From Bacteroides sp. MSB163 (GTDB lineage Bacteria > Bacteroidota > Bacteroidia > Bacteroidales > Bacteroidaceae): a stretch of DNA of 64,000 nt. This document shows, piece by piece, positions 42,252 through 51,232 of the stretch (position 1 is the first letter of the stretch; each line of letters opens with the position of its first letter). The notes beneath the pieces were generated by a model. The model saw only the letters and a list, made by a program, of their open reading frames with translations, ran no database searches and was not told the DNA's origin. The DNA lies in contig NZ_CP143867.1 in NCBI RefSeq assembly GCF_036416795.1, positions 4,456,001 to 4,520,000 on the forward strand. The letters are read 5' to 3'. The translations under genes were made by a program, and so were the position numbers.

Positions 42252-43636
42252 TGAATACCTATCTGGCAGTAGATTTTGGAGGTGGAAGCGGTCGCGTGAT
42301 GGCCGGTTCCATCTGCCAGGGTACGTTGAAACTGGAAGAGGTGTACCGCTTTCCGAACCGCCAGGTGCGGATGGGAAACCATGTGTACTGGGATTTCCTT
42401 GCTCTGTTTGATGAGATGAAGAACGGACTCCGGCAAGCGGTGCGCAAGGGATATCGTATCAGGAGCATTGGCGTTGATACCTGGGGCGTGGACTTTGGAT
42501 TGATAGACCGTAACGGTAATTTGCTAGGAAACCCTGTGTGTTATCGTGATCCGCGGACGGATGGTTTGCCGGAAGAGTTTTTCGGTGGAAACCTTGTCCG
42601 GCATTATTCCGAGGCCGGCATACAAGTGATGTCCATCAATACACTTTTTCAGCTTTACAGCATGAAGAAAAGCGGTGATGCGCAATTGGAAGTGGCCGAC
42701 CGTCTTCTGTTTATGCCCGATCTTTTCAGTTACTTCCTCACAGGGGTGGCAAATAATGAATATTGTATTGCATCCACTTCCGAACTGCTTGAGGCGCATA
42801 GCCGGACCTGGAATCAGTCGCTCATCCAGCGTTTGGGAGTATCTGCGCATCTCTTTGGAGACATTGTGATGCCCGGTACGGTACGTGGCAAACTGAAACG
42901 GGAGATTGCCGAAGAAATTGGTCTGACGGATGAAGTGGATGTCATAGCTGTCGGTTCGCACGATACGGCAAGCGCTGTTTATGCGATTCCTTCGACACAG
43001 GTGGATAAATCCCGTTGTGCTTTCCTCAGTTCCGGTACATGGTCTTTGCTGGGCGTTGAACTGGATGAGCCTATCCTCACGGAAGAAGCTTGCCGGGCAG
43101 GCTTCACCAATGAGGGCGGGGTAGGCGGTAAGATCCGTTTCCTTCAGAATATCACGGGCCTCTGGATCTTGCAACGTCTTATAACGCAATGGAAAGAAAG
43201 AGGAGAACGATGTGGGTACGATTTCTTGCTTTCTGCCGCCGAATCCGCGGATATTCCATCTGTCATTGACGTGGATGATAAGATGTTTCAGAACCCTGTG
43301 GATATGGAAGAAGCCATTGCGGAGTATTGCGAAGCGCACGGACAGCCTATACCGGAAACTTACGGTGAGGTAGTGCGTTGCGTGCTCCAATCACTCGCTC
43401 TGCGCTATAAGCAAGGAATAGACCAGCTGAACCGTCTGCTTCCCGCTCCGATAGAACAGCTTAATATCATCGGCGGCGGATGCCGTAATTCACTGCTGAA
43501 CCGCCTGACAGCCGAGGCTTTGGGTATTCCCGTCTATGCCGGACCTGTAGAGGCCACCGCTATCGGCAATATCCTGGTACAGGCCATTGCCAAAGGAGAG
43601 ATCGGCAGCCGTGAAGAAATCAAAGAATTTATTTAA
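42248..43636 (+). CDS. fucK: L-fuculokinase (FGGY family, RhaB-like)
   Basis: 462 residues. Two ATG codons in tandem (42248 and 42251) are possible starts. The FGGY kinase fold shows LAVDFGGGSGRV near the N-terminus, GVDTWGVDFGLID, and the late NIIGGGCRNSLLNRLTAEALG. In sequence it resembles rhamnulokinase more than E. coli FucK, but the operon indicates fuculose as substrate. Both sugars could be used. Confidence 0.92.
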   Translation: MMNTYLAVDFGGGSGRVMAGSICQGTLKLEEVYRFPNRQVRMGNHVYWDFLALFDEMKNGLRQAVRKGYRIRSIGVDTWGVDFGLIDRNGNLLGNPVCYRDPRTDGLPEEFFGGNLVRHYSEAGIQVMSINTLFQLYSMKKSGDAQLEVADRLLFMPDLFSYFLTGVANNEYCIASTSELLEAHSRTWNQSLIQRLGVSAHLFGDIVMPGTVRGKLKREIAEEIGLTDEVDVIAVGSHDTASAVYAIPSTQVDKSRCAFLSSGTWSLLGVELDEPILTEEACRAGFTNEGGVGGKIRFLQNITGLWILQRLITQWKERGERCGYDFLLSAAESADIPSVIDVDDKMFQNPVDMEEAIAEYCEAHGQPIPETYGEVVRCVLQSLALRYKQGIDQLNRLLPAPIEQLNIIGGGCRNSLLNRLTAEALGIPVYAGPVEATAIGNILVQAIAKGEIGSREEIKEFI

Positions 43637-43742
43637 TAACTTAGCCGGAACGCGGATAAACACTGCTTTGCGTAGATAATTACCGTATCATTTTTTAATC
43701 TGCTAAAATCTATGTTTATTTGCGTTTCAATATTGATTTACT

Positions 43743-44132
43743 ATGGACACATCAATCAAACGTTATCCCGCCAAAGAGCATCATCAGCCGGTGGAGCGTA
43801 TCTGTCGGACACTGGAACTCCGTGACGATCCGCAGTTGATAGCCGAATACCGCCGCCGGCACAGCCAAGGGGGCATCTGGCCCGAAATACCTGCCGGTAT
43901 CCGTGAGGCCGGTATTCTGGAAATGGAAATATATCTTTTGGACACCCGCCTGTTTATGATAGTCGAAGTGCCTGTAGGGCTTGACTGGGATGCAGCTATG
44001 GAGCGCCTCGCTTCCTTGCCCCGACAACAGGAATGGGAAGACTATATGGCCATCTTCCAGCTTGTGAAACCCGGTTCCACAGCCGCTGAGAAATGGCAGC
44101 CGATGGAGCGTATTTTCTACCTTTATGACTAA
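43743..44132 (+). CDS. L-rhamnose/L-fucose mutarotase family protein (FucX-like)
   Basis: 129 residues of the RhaM (L-rhamnose mutarotase) family. The core RHSQGGIWPEIPAGIREAGILEMEIYLL carries the conserved His and the Trp-Pro-Glu element, and a late WQPMERIFYL follows. An N-terminal extension of about 25 residues (to RICRTLEL) precedes the domain. In the Bacteroides fuc locus the gene at this position is called fucX. It probably interconverts the alpha and beta anomers to feed FucI. Confidence 0.88.
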   Translation: MDTSIKRYPAKEHHQPVERICRTLELRDDPQLIAEYRRRHSQGGIWPEIPAGIREAGILEMEIYLLDTRLFMIVEVPVGLDWDAAMERLASLPRQQEWEDYMAIFQLVKPGSTAAEKWQPMERIFYLYD

Positions 44133-44155
44133 TCCCAGCCAAAGAAATAACTACC

Positions 44156-45481
44156 ATGAAGAACAACACTAAGAAAAACAGCATTATCAGTAAAGACGGA
44201 GTAAGCTACCTCATTCCGTTCATTCTTATCACCAGTTGCTTTGCCTTGTGGGGCTTTGCCAACGATATCACGAATCCGATGGTGAAAGCCTTTTCCAAGA
44301 TTTTCCGTATGAGTGTTACCGACGGGGCATTGGTGCAGGTGGCTTTCTATGGCGGATATTTTGCCATGGCATTCCCTGCGGCTATTTTTATCCGCAAGTA
44401 TTCCTATAAAGCAGGGGTACTGCTGGGACTGGGATTGTATGCTATCGGTGCATTCCTGTTCTATCCCGCCATGCTGACGGGAAATTACTATCCCTTCCTT
44501 ATAGCCTACTTTATCCTGACATGCGGACTTTCGTTTCTGGAGACCAGTTGTAATCCCTATATCCTTTCTATGGGCGATGAGGCTACCTCCACCCGCCGGT
44601 TGAATCTGGCACAGTCTTTCAATCCGATGGGTTCGTTGCTGGGTATGTACGTGGCGATGAACTTTATCCAGAATCGTTTGAACCCGATGGATACGGTGGA
44701 ACGTAGTCGGCTTTCGGATACGGAATTTGCCGCTGTGCGTGATTCGGACCTGATGGTACTGATTGCGCCTTATCTGATTATCGGGCTTGTCATTCTGGCT
44801 ATGCTGATTGTGATCCGTATGGTGAAGATGCCGAAGAATGGCGATCAGTCTCATGGTATCAATTTCCTGCCTACATTGAAACGCATATTCGGTATACATC
44901 ATTATCGCGAAGGAGTGATCGCACAGTTTTTCTATGTAGGTGCGCAGATTATGTGCTGGACATTTGTCATTCAGTACGGCACACGCTTCTTCATGTCTGA
45001 AGGGATGGAAGAGAAAGCCGCGGAAGTGCTTTCACAGCAATATAACATTGTAGCTATGATTATCTTCTGTGCCAGCCGCTTCATCTGTACGTTTATTTTG
45101 CGGTATCTCAGTCCGGGATTGTTACTGAAAGTTCTGGCTATTGCAGCCTGCGTGTTTACGGTGGGGGTAATTAGTTTCCAGAATATCTGTGGAATGTACT
45201 GCCTCGTGGGAGTATCCGCCTGTATGTCTCTGATGTTCCCTACGATTTACGGTATAGCTTTGCAGGGATTGGGCGATGATGCTAAGTTCGGTGCTGCCGG
45301 ATTGATCATGGCGATTCTCGGAGGTTCGGTGTTACCGCCAGTTCAGGCAAGCATCATAGATTGTGGTACATTGCTGGGTATGCCTGCTGTGAACTTGTCA
45401 TTCATTCTTCCGTTCATCTGTTTTGTGGTAATTGTGATCTATGGACATCGATCCTATAGCAGGGAAAAGATGCGAAAGTAG
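44156..45481 (+). CDS. fucP: L-fucose:H+ symporter
   Basis: 441 residues, 12 predicted membrane spans, major facilitator superfamily, FHS type. The first span LIPFILITSCFALWGFANDITNPMV is typical of FucP, with the Asn/Asp pair known to take part in sugar and proton binding. It brings L-fucose across the inner membrane. It is last in the operon and is followed by a strong terminator. Confidence 0.95.
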   Translation: MKNNTKKNSIISKDGVSYLIPFILITSCFALWGFANDITNPMVKAFSKIFRMSVTDGALVQVAFYGGYFAMAFPAAIFIRKYSYKAGVLLGLGLYAIGAFLFYPAMLTGNYYPFLIAYFILTCGLSFLETSCNPYILSMGDEATSTRRLNLAQSFNPMGSLLGMYVAMNFIQNRLNPMDTVERSRLSDTEFAAVRDSDLMVLIAPYLIIGLVILAMLIVIRMVKMPKNGDQSHGINFLPTLKRIFGIHHYREGVIAQFFYVGAQIMCWTFVIQYGTRFFMSEGMEEKAAEVLSQQYNIVAMIIFCASRFICTFILRYLSPGLLLKVLAIAACVFTVGVISFQNICGMYCLVGVSACMSLMFPTIYGIALQGLGDDAKFGAAGLIMAILGGSVLPPVQASIIDCGTLLGMPAVNLSFILPFICFVVIVIYGHRSYSREKMRK

Positions 45482-45508
45482 TTATAGATACGTCTGATTT
45501 CGATAATG

Positions 45509-45550
45509 GAGAACCTTTTTATAGAAAAAAGGTTCTCTTTTCTATTTTAT
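45509..45550 (+). terminator. Intrinsic terminator after fucP
   Basis: GAGAACCTTTTT (45509-45520) and AAAAAGGTTCTC (45526-45537) pair perfectly around a 5-base loop, followed by TTTTCTATTTT. Confidence 0.88.
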
Positions 45551-45576
45551 ATAAGTTATATTTCGTCTTTTTTTTC

Positions 45577-45584
45577 TACTTTTG
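45577..45584 (+). promoter_or_regulatory. -7 box upstream of the hybrid sensor kinase
   Basis: TACTTTTG, 57 bases upstream of the start codon and after the fucP terminator, fits TAnnTTTG and indicates separate transcription from the fuc operon. Confidence 0.6.
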
Positions 45585-45641
45585 TATTGCAAAATAAAAC
45601 AAGTAAAATATTTCGCATAACATAAAATTTTTCCGGTACAG

Positions 45642-48600
45642 ATGAAAAAATATCTTCTACTTCTGTTTTTTTATTTCTTATTTGTATTTTCTGCTTTTGC
45701 ACAAAAAGATGCAATAGATGATAAAAGTTATATCCTTTGTATAAACTCATATACGGAAGCATCTCCCTGGAGTAGCCGGCTCATTTCCAACGTTACGGAA
45801 TTCGTTCAAAAGGACCCTGAAATCACTCTCTATGTAGAGCATTTGAATATGCTATTGATTGAAAATGATTCTATTTTGGAAGAATCCAAACGTAATATAT
45901 TCGATAAATACAAAGATCACTCTCCACGTATGCTGTTATTGCTGGGAAATTCGGCATTGTTGTTGCGGGATGAATATAGAAAAGTCTGGGGAGATATTCC
46001 CATTGTGCTTTGTGCACAGGAAGATTATTTGGATTCTTATGAAGCTTATATCCACAGGCGGCCTTCCACACTGGAAGAACGGATTCCTCTCTCTTACTTA
46101 GTTGATCCCTACAATTTAGTTTATCTGTATGCCGATTTATATATCCCGGAAAACATTCGCCTAATGAAACAGATGATTCCCGGCATGAAAGAGTTTATAT
46201 TTATAGGTGACGGGCGTAAAGTCAATCAAGACAATTCTGCACTTATCCAGCAAGAACTAAATACGAAATATCCGGAAATCAAGTATAGATTCTGGTCTGC
46301 TGAAAATATGACGACCAATCAGTTGTTGGATTCCCTGTATTTCGTAGATACTGAAATGACGGGAATTCTGTTCGCTTCATGGTTCTACAAATACACATTT
46401 GCCGGTAACAGCATGTTAGCCACTAATTCTCACAAGCTTATAGCTGCTACTTCCGTCCCTATCTTTTCTCTTAGCATGGTAAATATAACCAGTGGAAAAG
46501 AAGGTATGTTGGGTGGATATACTTACAATCAGGATCGGTATGATGCGGCATTGATTCAAACCATTTCGGATGTATTGAAAAATAAACAGGCACGTCATAT
46601 TCCTTGCTATATTCCCACAGATGGGGCACCTGTTATTAATTATGAAATACTGGCGCGTAATGGGCTTTCTCTTTCCGCATGTCCTGCCAACACCCGTTTT
46701 CTGAATAAACCACTTACGTTTTGGGAGCATTACCGGTATTTCATTTTGGGAACTATCTTTTCTATTTTGCTTATTACATTGCTTTTTCTGTACCGTATTC
46801 GTAATCTGAATGCATTAAAGAAAGCACAGGAAAACGAAATAGATGCAATGACTACTTACAAGATGCTGGTGAACAACATGCCTTTGCTCTATATGCAGGA
46901 AGAATTGGTGACTGATAAGAATGGCAATCCCATTGAACTGATTTACCGGAATGTAAATTCTGAATTTGAGAAACAGTTCTATCGTAAGGAAGAAGTCATA
47001 GGTAGAAAAGGGAGTGAAATATTCCCGGAATCCATGCCCGAATTCCTGCATTTCACCAAGATGGCGTTGACTGAGAAAAGAGCTATTACATTTCCTTACT
47101 ATTTTAAAGCTATCGATACTTTTTACGATGTGGTATTGAAAGGAACCCATCAGGGGAATATGATTGATATTTTCTGCCTGGATAGTACAGAACTGCACAA
47201 AGCACAGCAAAAGCTGAGTGCTACCAACAGTAAACTGGCGATGGCTCTTGATGTTGCCAACATTGTACCCTGGAAGTGGGATCTGAAGAGCAAAACGATC
47301 TTGTGTGATATCAATAAACCGATTGAACTGAGCACTGACGAACAGGAGGTGGAAGACTCACAGCTGTCTGTACCCGATTCGCAGTATTTCGCTAAAATCT
47401 TCAAGGAAGACCGTGAACGGGTGAAACAGGCATACCGGGACTTGATAGAAGGACGGGCGGAAAAAGTAAAAGAAGAATACCGCATCGTCAATGTGCAGAA
47501 AAACAACCTGCACAAGGTGGAGTGGGTGGAGGCACAGGCTGCCGTAGAAGCCCGTGATGAGGATGGAAAGCCATTGACATTGATAGGCTCGTCGCTTGTC
47601 ATCACCAACCGAAAGAAGATGGAGCAGGAACTTACAACAGCCAAAGACCTTGCCGAAGAATCCAATCGCTTAAAGTCGGCCTTCCTGGCCAATATGAGCC
47701 ATGAAATCCGTACTCCGTTGAATGCTATTGTCGGTTTCTCGGGGATATTGGCATCTACCGAAGAAGAACAGGAAAAGCAGGAATATGTTAGCATCATCGA
47801 GAACAATAATACTTTGTTGCTGCAACTCATCAGTGATATTCTTGATTTGTCGAAGATTGAGGCGGGAACGTTGGAGTTGAATTACTCTAATATCGAACTG
47901 AATGAGTTGATGAGGGAACTGGAGCGTGGTTTCTTGTTGAGAGTGAAGACGGATGCGGTGAAACTGGAGTTTGTGGAGCCTGCCGGGCCATGTATGGCCT
48001 ATACGGAAAAGAACCGTTTGTCCCAACTGATGATTAACCTTGTGACAAATGCCATTAAGTTTACCGAAAAAGGAAGCATTCGTTTTGGCTATGAAATGCG
48101 GGAGAATGAATTGTATTTCTATGTGACTGATACCGGATGCGGAATTCCGAAGGATAAGCAGCAAAACATTTTCGGGCGTTTCGTCAAGCTGAACTCTTTT
48201 GCCCAAGGAACCGGATTGGGGCTTTCTATCTGCCAAACACTGGTAGAACGTATGGCTGGCAGAATCGGTGTGGAATCGGAAGAGGGTAAAGGATCGACTT
48301 TCTGGTTTACGCTTCCTTACAAGCCAGCAGTGAAGGAGGACAGGAAACAGACGCCAAAGGAGATTCAACCTGTTGCGATAGAAAGAAATAAACTGACCAT
48401 ATTGGTTGCAGAAGATAATGCAAGCAATTATAAGCTTTTTGAATCCATCCTGAAGTACGACTATCATTTGATTCATGCCTGGGATGGCATGGAGGCTGTG
48501 GAAATGTTCCGGGAACATAATCCTCAGATTATATTGATGGATATCAATATGCCTGTAATGGACGGGTACGAGGCTACCCGGGAGATCCGCAAGTATTCTG

Positions 48601-48761
48601 CAAAGATTCCTATCATTGCCGTTACAGCCTTTGCCTATGCTTCGGATGAACAGAAGGTAATGGAAAGCGGATTCGATGGATATATGCCCAAGCCTATCAA
48701 TGCCAAGTTGCTGAAAGCGCAATTGGTGGATATTATGCAGAAGCGTATTATCTTGTTATAA
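45642..48761 (+). CDS. Hybrid two-component sensor kinase without output domain
   Basis: 1039 residues. In order: signal peptide (1-20); a periplasmic domain of about 340 residues resembling the ABC substrate-binding-like sensor fold; a membrane span at about 366-387; PAS-like regions (about 400-660); HisKA with His687 in NMSHEIRTPLN; HATPase (about 790-905, with DTGCGIPKD and GTGLGLSICQ); and a receiver with Asp967 in ILMDINMP. Unlike many Bacteroides hybrid systems there is no AraC-type DNA-binding domain, so the phosphate must pass to another protein. No response regulator is encoded next to it, and its ligand is unknown. Confidence 0.9.
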   Translation: MKKYLLLLFFYFLFVFSAFAQKDAIDDKSYILCINSYTEASPWSSRLISNVTEFVQKDPEITLYVEHLNMLLIENDSILEESKRNIFDKYKDHSPRMLLLLGNSALLLRDEYRKVWGDIPIVLCAQEDYLDSYEAYIHRRPSTLEERIPLSYLVDPYNLVYLYADLYIPENIRLMKQMIPGMKEFIFIGDGRKVNQDNSALIQQELNTKYPEIKYRFWSAENMTTNQLLDSLYFVDTEMTGILFASWFYKYTFAGNSMLATNSHKLIAATSVPIFSLSMVNITSGKEGMLGGYTYNQDRYDAALIQTISDVLKNKQARHIPCYIPTDGAPVINYEILARNGLSLSACPANTRFLNKPLTFWEHYRYFILGTIFSILLITLLFLYRIRNLNALKKAQENEIDAMTTYKMLVNNMPLLYMQEELVTDKNGNPIELIYRNVNSEFEKQFYRKEEVIGRKGSEIFPESMPEFLHFTKMALTEKRAITFPYYFKAIDTFYDVVLKGTHQGNMIDIFCLDSTELHKAQQKLSATNSKLAMALDVANIVPWKWDLKSKTILCDINKPIELSTDEQEVEDSQLSVPDSQYFAKIFKEDRERVKQAYRDLIEGRAEKVKEEYRIVNVQKNNLHKVEWVEAQAAVEARDEDGKPLTLIGSSLVITNRKKMEQELTTAKDLAEESNRLKSAFLANMSHEIRTPLNAIVGFSGILASTEEEQEKQEYVSIIENNNTLLLQLISDILDLSKIEAGTLELNYSNIELNELMRELERGFLLRVKTDAVKLEFVEPAGPCMAYTEKNRLSQLMINLVTNAIKFTEKGSIRFGYEMRENELYFYVTDTGCGIPKDKQQNIFGRFVKLNSFAQGTGLGLSICQTLVERMAGRIGVESEEGKGSTFWFTLPYKPAVKEDRKQTPKEIQPVAIERNKLTILVAEDNASNYKLFESILKYDYHLIHAWDGMEAVEMFREHNPQIILMDINMPVMDGYEATREIRKYSAKIPIIAVTAFAYASDEQKVMESGFDGYMPKPINAKLLKAQLVDIMQKRIILL

Positions 48762-48786
48762 GATGAAAGTTTCTTTCAGCACCCGC

Positions 48787-48887
48787 AATGCCACACTTCG
48801 TGGGTGCCGATGCCACACTTGGACGAGCGTGAAGTGTGGAGTTTGCCCCGTTTAGGTGTGGCATTTGCCTCGCTCAGGTGTGGCGTT
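48787..48887. repeat. 22-bp-period inverted motif array, site C (TGTGGCATT family)
   Basis: AATGCCACA and GATGCCACA start at 48787 and 48809; TGTGGAGTT, TGTGGCATT and TGTGGCGTT start at 48835, 48857 and 48879. Spacings are 22, 26, 22 and 22, identical to site A. It lies between two convergent genes, and its last copy is read as the final codons and stop of the AraC gene. Confidence 0.92.
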
Positions 48888-49773
48888 TCTTTTGATATTC
48901 CGCCGGCGTCATCCCCGTCATCCGTTTAAAGAATTTGCTGAAGAATGACGGATTGGGGAATCCCAGCTCATCCGAGATTTGGAATACCAACAAATCACTG
49001 TGTTTCAGCAGCACTTTTGCTTCAAGAATAATTGCTTGGTTAATCCACTGCATTACCGTCTGCCCGCTTACTTCACGAATAACCGTACTCAGATAGTGAG
49101 GAGTCAGGCACAGTTTATCTGCATAGAAACCGATGGTACGTTCACGTTTACTGTGTTCATTTACCAATGCGATAAAGCGGCGGAATACCTCTTCCTGGCG
49201 TGAGAGATACAGTTGTGTGGACTCTTCGTTCTTTGCATGGATATACCTTATATTATAGAGTAATGCAATAATCAAGTGTTGTACCACTTCCCGGCGGAAT
49301 GGCACTTTGTGCACGGTATCCCATAACATTGAAAAGAAAGTATCGATTTGCTTTAATTCTTCTTTTGTGGGCGAAATGAAAATGCCATGCTTTGTGTACG
49401 AATCCGTCAGAGCGCCTCCTTGTACGATGGGCAGAAAGTTATTATCGGGAACAATGACCTGAAAGTCATAATCCTCACTGATTTCCACAATTTCTATCAG
49501 TGAATTGCATGGGCTGATAATAATCATTGGTTCCTTTACCTTATATTCTATCAGATTGATGGAGATCCGTGCTTCACCTTTCAGTATCCGGATGATTCGG
49601 CTTTCTCTGGTACGATATGGCCTCCCTGTACTAAAGAGGATGCTATCCATTTGGGCAAAGCTGATGACAATGCCGAGATCACGGTTGATAAAACGGAAAC
49701 TGTTATTGTTTACAATGTTTTGATTACTCAGCAGCTCGCCAAGTCCAAGCTCCATGGGCTTACTCTTTTCCAT
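48874..49773 (-). CDS. AraC-family transcriptional regulator
   Basis: 299 residues. The N-terminal half is a cupin-like sensor domain, and the C-terminal about 100 residues (from 195) hold the double helix-turn-helix (IGFYADKLCLTPHYLSTVIREVSG, then ISDELGFPNPSFFSKFFKRMTGMTPAEYQ). It is divergent from the TolC/HlyD/ABC operon with a 168-base shared control region, so it probably regulates that operon. The last codons (RHT) and the stop come from a 22-bp array unit. Confidence 0.92.
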   Translation of the reverse strand: MEKSKPMELGLGELLSNQNIVNNNSFRFINRDLGIVISFAQMDSILFSTGRPYRTRESRIIRILKGEARISINLIEYKVKEPMIIISPCNSLIEIVEISEDYDFQVIVPDNNFLPIVQGGALTDSYTKHGIFISPTKEELKQIDTFFSMLWDTVHKVPFRREVVQHLIIALLYNIRYIHAKNEESTQLYLSRQEEVFRRFIALVNEHSKRERTIGFYADKLCLTPHYLSTVIREVSGQTVMQWINQAIILEAKVLLKHSDLLVFQISDELGFPNPSFFSKFFKRMTGMTPAEYQKKRHT

Positions 49774-49808
49774 ATCCTTTTCCTCCTTTAACTTATCTAT
49801 ATCTGTGG

Positions 49809-49816
49809 CAAAGATA
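49809..49816 (-). promoter_or_regulatory. -7 box of the AraC regulator gene
   Basis: TATCTTTG on the minus strand, 36 bases upstream of the AraC start. It is back-to-back with the TATCTTTG of the efflux operon at 49913-49920. Confidence 0.65.
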
Positions 49817-49912
49817 AGAAAACACAGGGATTTCTTATCTTTTTATACTGATGATCGGATAAATAGAACATCATTGCACACAAATAGAATGTATCCATGT
49901 ACTTTTAAGCTC

Positions 49913-49920
49913 TATCTTTG
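49913..49920 (+). promoter_or_regulatory. -7 box of the efflux operon
   Basis: TATCTTTG, 21 bases upstream of the TolC-like gene. A regulator site is expected in the 90 bases between this box and the divergent one; I see no obvious palindrome. Confidence 0.65.
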
Positions 49921-49941
49921 TGTCCGATAAAGAAATAAAAA

Positions 49942-51210
49942 ATGTATATGAAAATAAAACGAACTATTCTCTCTTTTTCCTTTGTTCTTGCGGCAATGCT
50001 GGCACATGCGCAGCTCACGCTGGAGGGATGCCAACACTCGGCACAGACCAATTATCCGCTGGTGCGGCAATACGGTCTGATAGAGAAAGCGCGGGAGTAT
50101 AACCTGGAGAATGCCGGAAAAGGCTATCTGCCACAATTCACCCTTTCGGGAAAAGCAACCTACCAAAGTGATGTCACAAAGCTGCCCGTGGACATTCCGG
50201 GAATCGATATAAAGAGTATGCCCAAAGATCAGTATCAGGTGATGCTGGAAGTCTCGCAGAACATCTGGGACGGTGGAGACATCCGCTCCAAAAAGCAACT
50301 GATCCGGACCGCTTCGGAGATAGACCGCGGGAAGCAGGAAGTGGATATGTATGCGTTGAATGATCGTGTGAATCAGCTATACTTCGGCATCCTGTTGCTG
50401 GACGAACAGTTAAGGCAGAATCAGCTTTTGCAGGAAGACTTGGGACGCACCCATCAGCAAGTATCCAACTATATGGCAAACGGCATTGCCAATCAGAGCG
50501 ATCTGGATGCCGTAAGCGTGGAGATATTGAACACGAAGCAGAAACGCATTGAACTGGAATCTTCGCGACAGGCCTATCTGAGTATGCTCTCTATCTTTAT
50601 AGGAAAGGAAATCGCTTCCGGAACCACATTGGAGAAGCCCGCCGATGCTTTTGAATCCACTTCATTGGTGAACAACCGTCCGGAACTTCGCTGGTTCGAT
50701 GCCCAAGGCGGGCAATTGAACGTACAGGAATCTTCATTAAAGACGCGCTTCCGTCCCCGCTTCGGGCTGTTCGTGCAGGGAGCTTACGGAAATCCGGAAT
50801 TGAATATGTTGAAAGATGATTTCTCCGCATACTATGTAGCGGGCGTCCGTATGTCGTGGAACTTCGGTAGCCTGTACACGTTGCGCAATGATCGCAGGCT
50901 GATAGATAACAACCGCCGTAAGCTGGAGACCAGCCGCGATGTGTTCCTGTTCAATACCAACCTGCAATCTACCGGGCAGAGCTCGGCCATACAGTCCATG
51001 CGCCGGCAGATGGTGGATGATGATGAGATTATCCGTTTGCGTGTCAACATCCGCAAGGCCGCCGAGGCTAAAGTGGAGAACGGTACGCTGACCGTAACCG
51101 ATATGCTTCGTGAAATTACAGCCGAGAATCTGGCGCGCCAGACCAAGGCTTTGCATGAGGTGCAGTTGCTGATGAACATCTGGAACCTGAAATATACATT
51201 GAATAATTAA
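49942..51210 (+). CDS. TolC-family outer membrane efflux protein
   Basis: 422 residues with a signal peptide (1-23, AAMLAHAQ). The mature part has the long alternating helices and strands of outer membrane factors (LTLEGCQHSAQTNYPLVRQYGLIEKA at the start, repeated coiled-coil heptads in both halves). It would form the outer-membrane exit duct for the ABC pump encoded downstream. First of five co-directional genes with short gaps (22, 15, 28, 12 bases). Confidence 0.93.
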   Translation: MYMKIKRTILSFSFVLAAMLAHAQLTLEGCQHSAQTNYPLVRQYGLIEKAREYNLENAGKGYLPQFTLSGKATYQSDVTKLPVDIPGIDIKSMPKDQYQVMLEVSQNIWDGGDIRSKKQLIRTASEIDRGKQEVDMYALNDRVNQLYFGILLLDEQLRQNQLLQEDLGRTHQQVSNYMANGIANQSDLDAVSVEILNTKQKRIELESSRQAYLSMLSIFIGKEIASGTTLEKPADAFESTSLVNNRPELRWFDAQGGQLNVQESSLKTRFRPRFGLFVQGAYGNPELNMLKDDFSAYYVAGVRMSWNFGSLYTLRNDRRLIDNNRRKLETSRDVFLFNTNLQSTGQSSAIQSMRRQMVDDDEIIRLRVNIRKAAEAKVENGTLTVTDMLREITAENLARQTKALHEVQLLMNIWNLKYTLNN

Positions 51211-51232
51211 AGGCATAAATATATATATCATT

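Noticed and set aside
43637..43742. Additional gene between fucK and the mutarotase
   Set aside because: Only 106 bases, no ORF with a credible start.
49774..49941. Palindromic operator between the AraC gene and the efflux operon
   Set aside because: The two TATCTTTG boxes explain the visible symmetry; no separate palindrome stands out.
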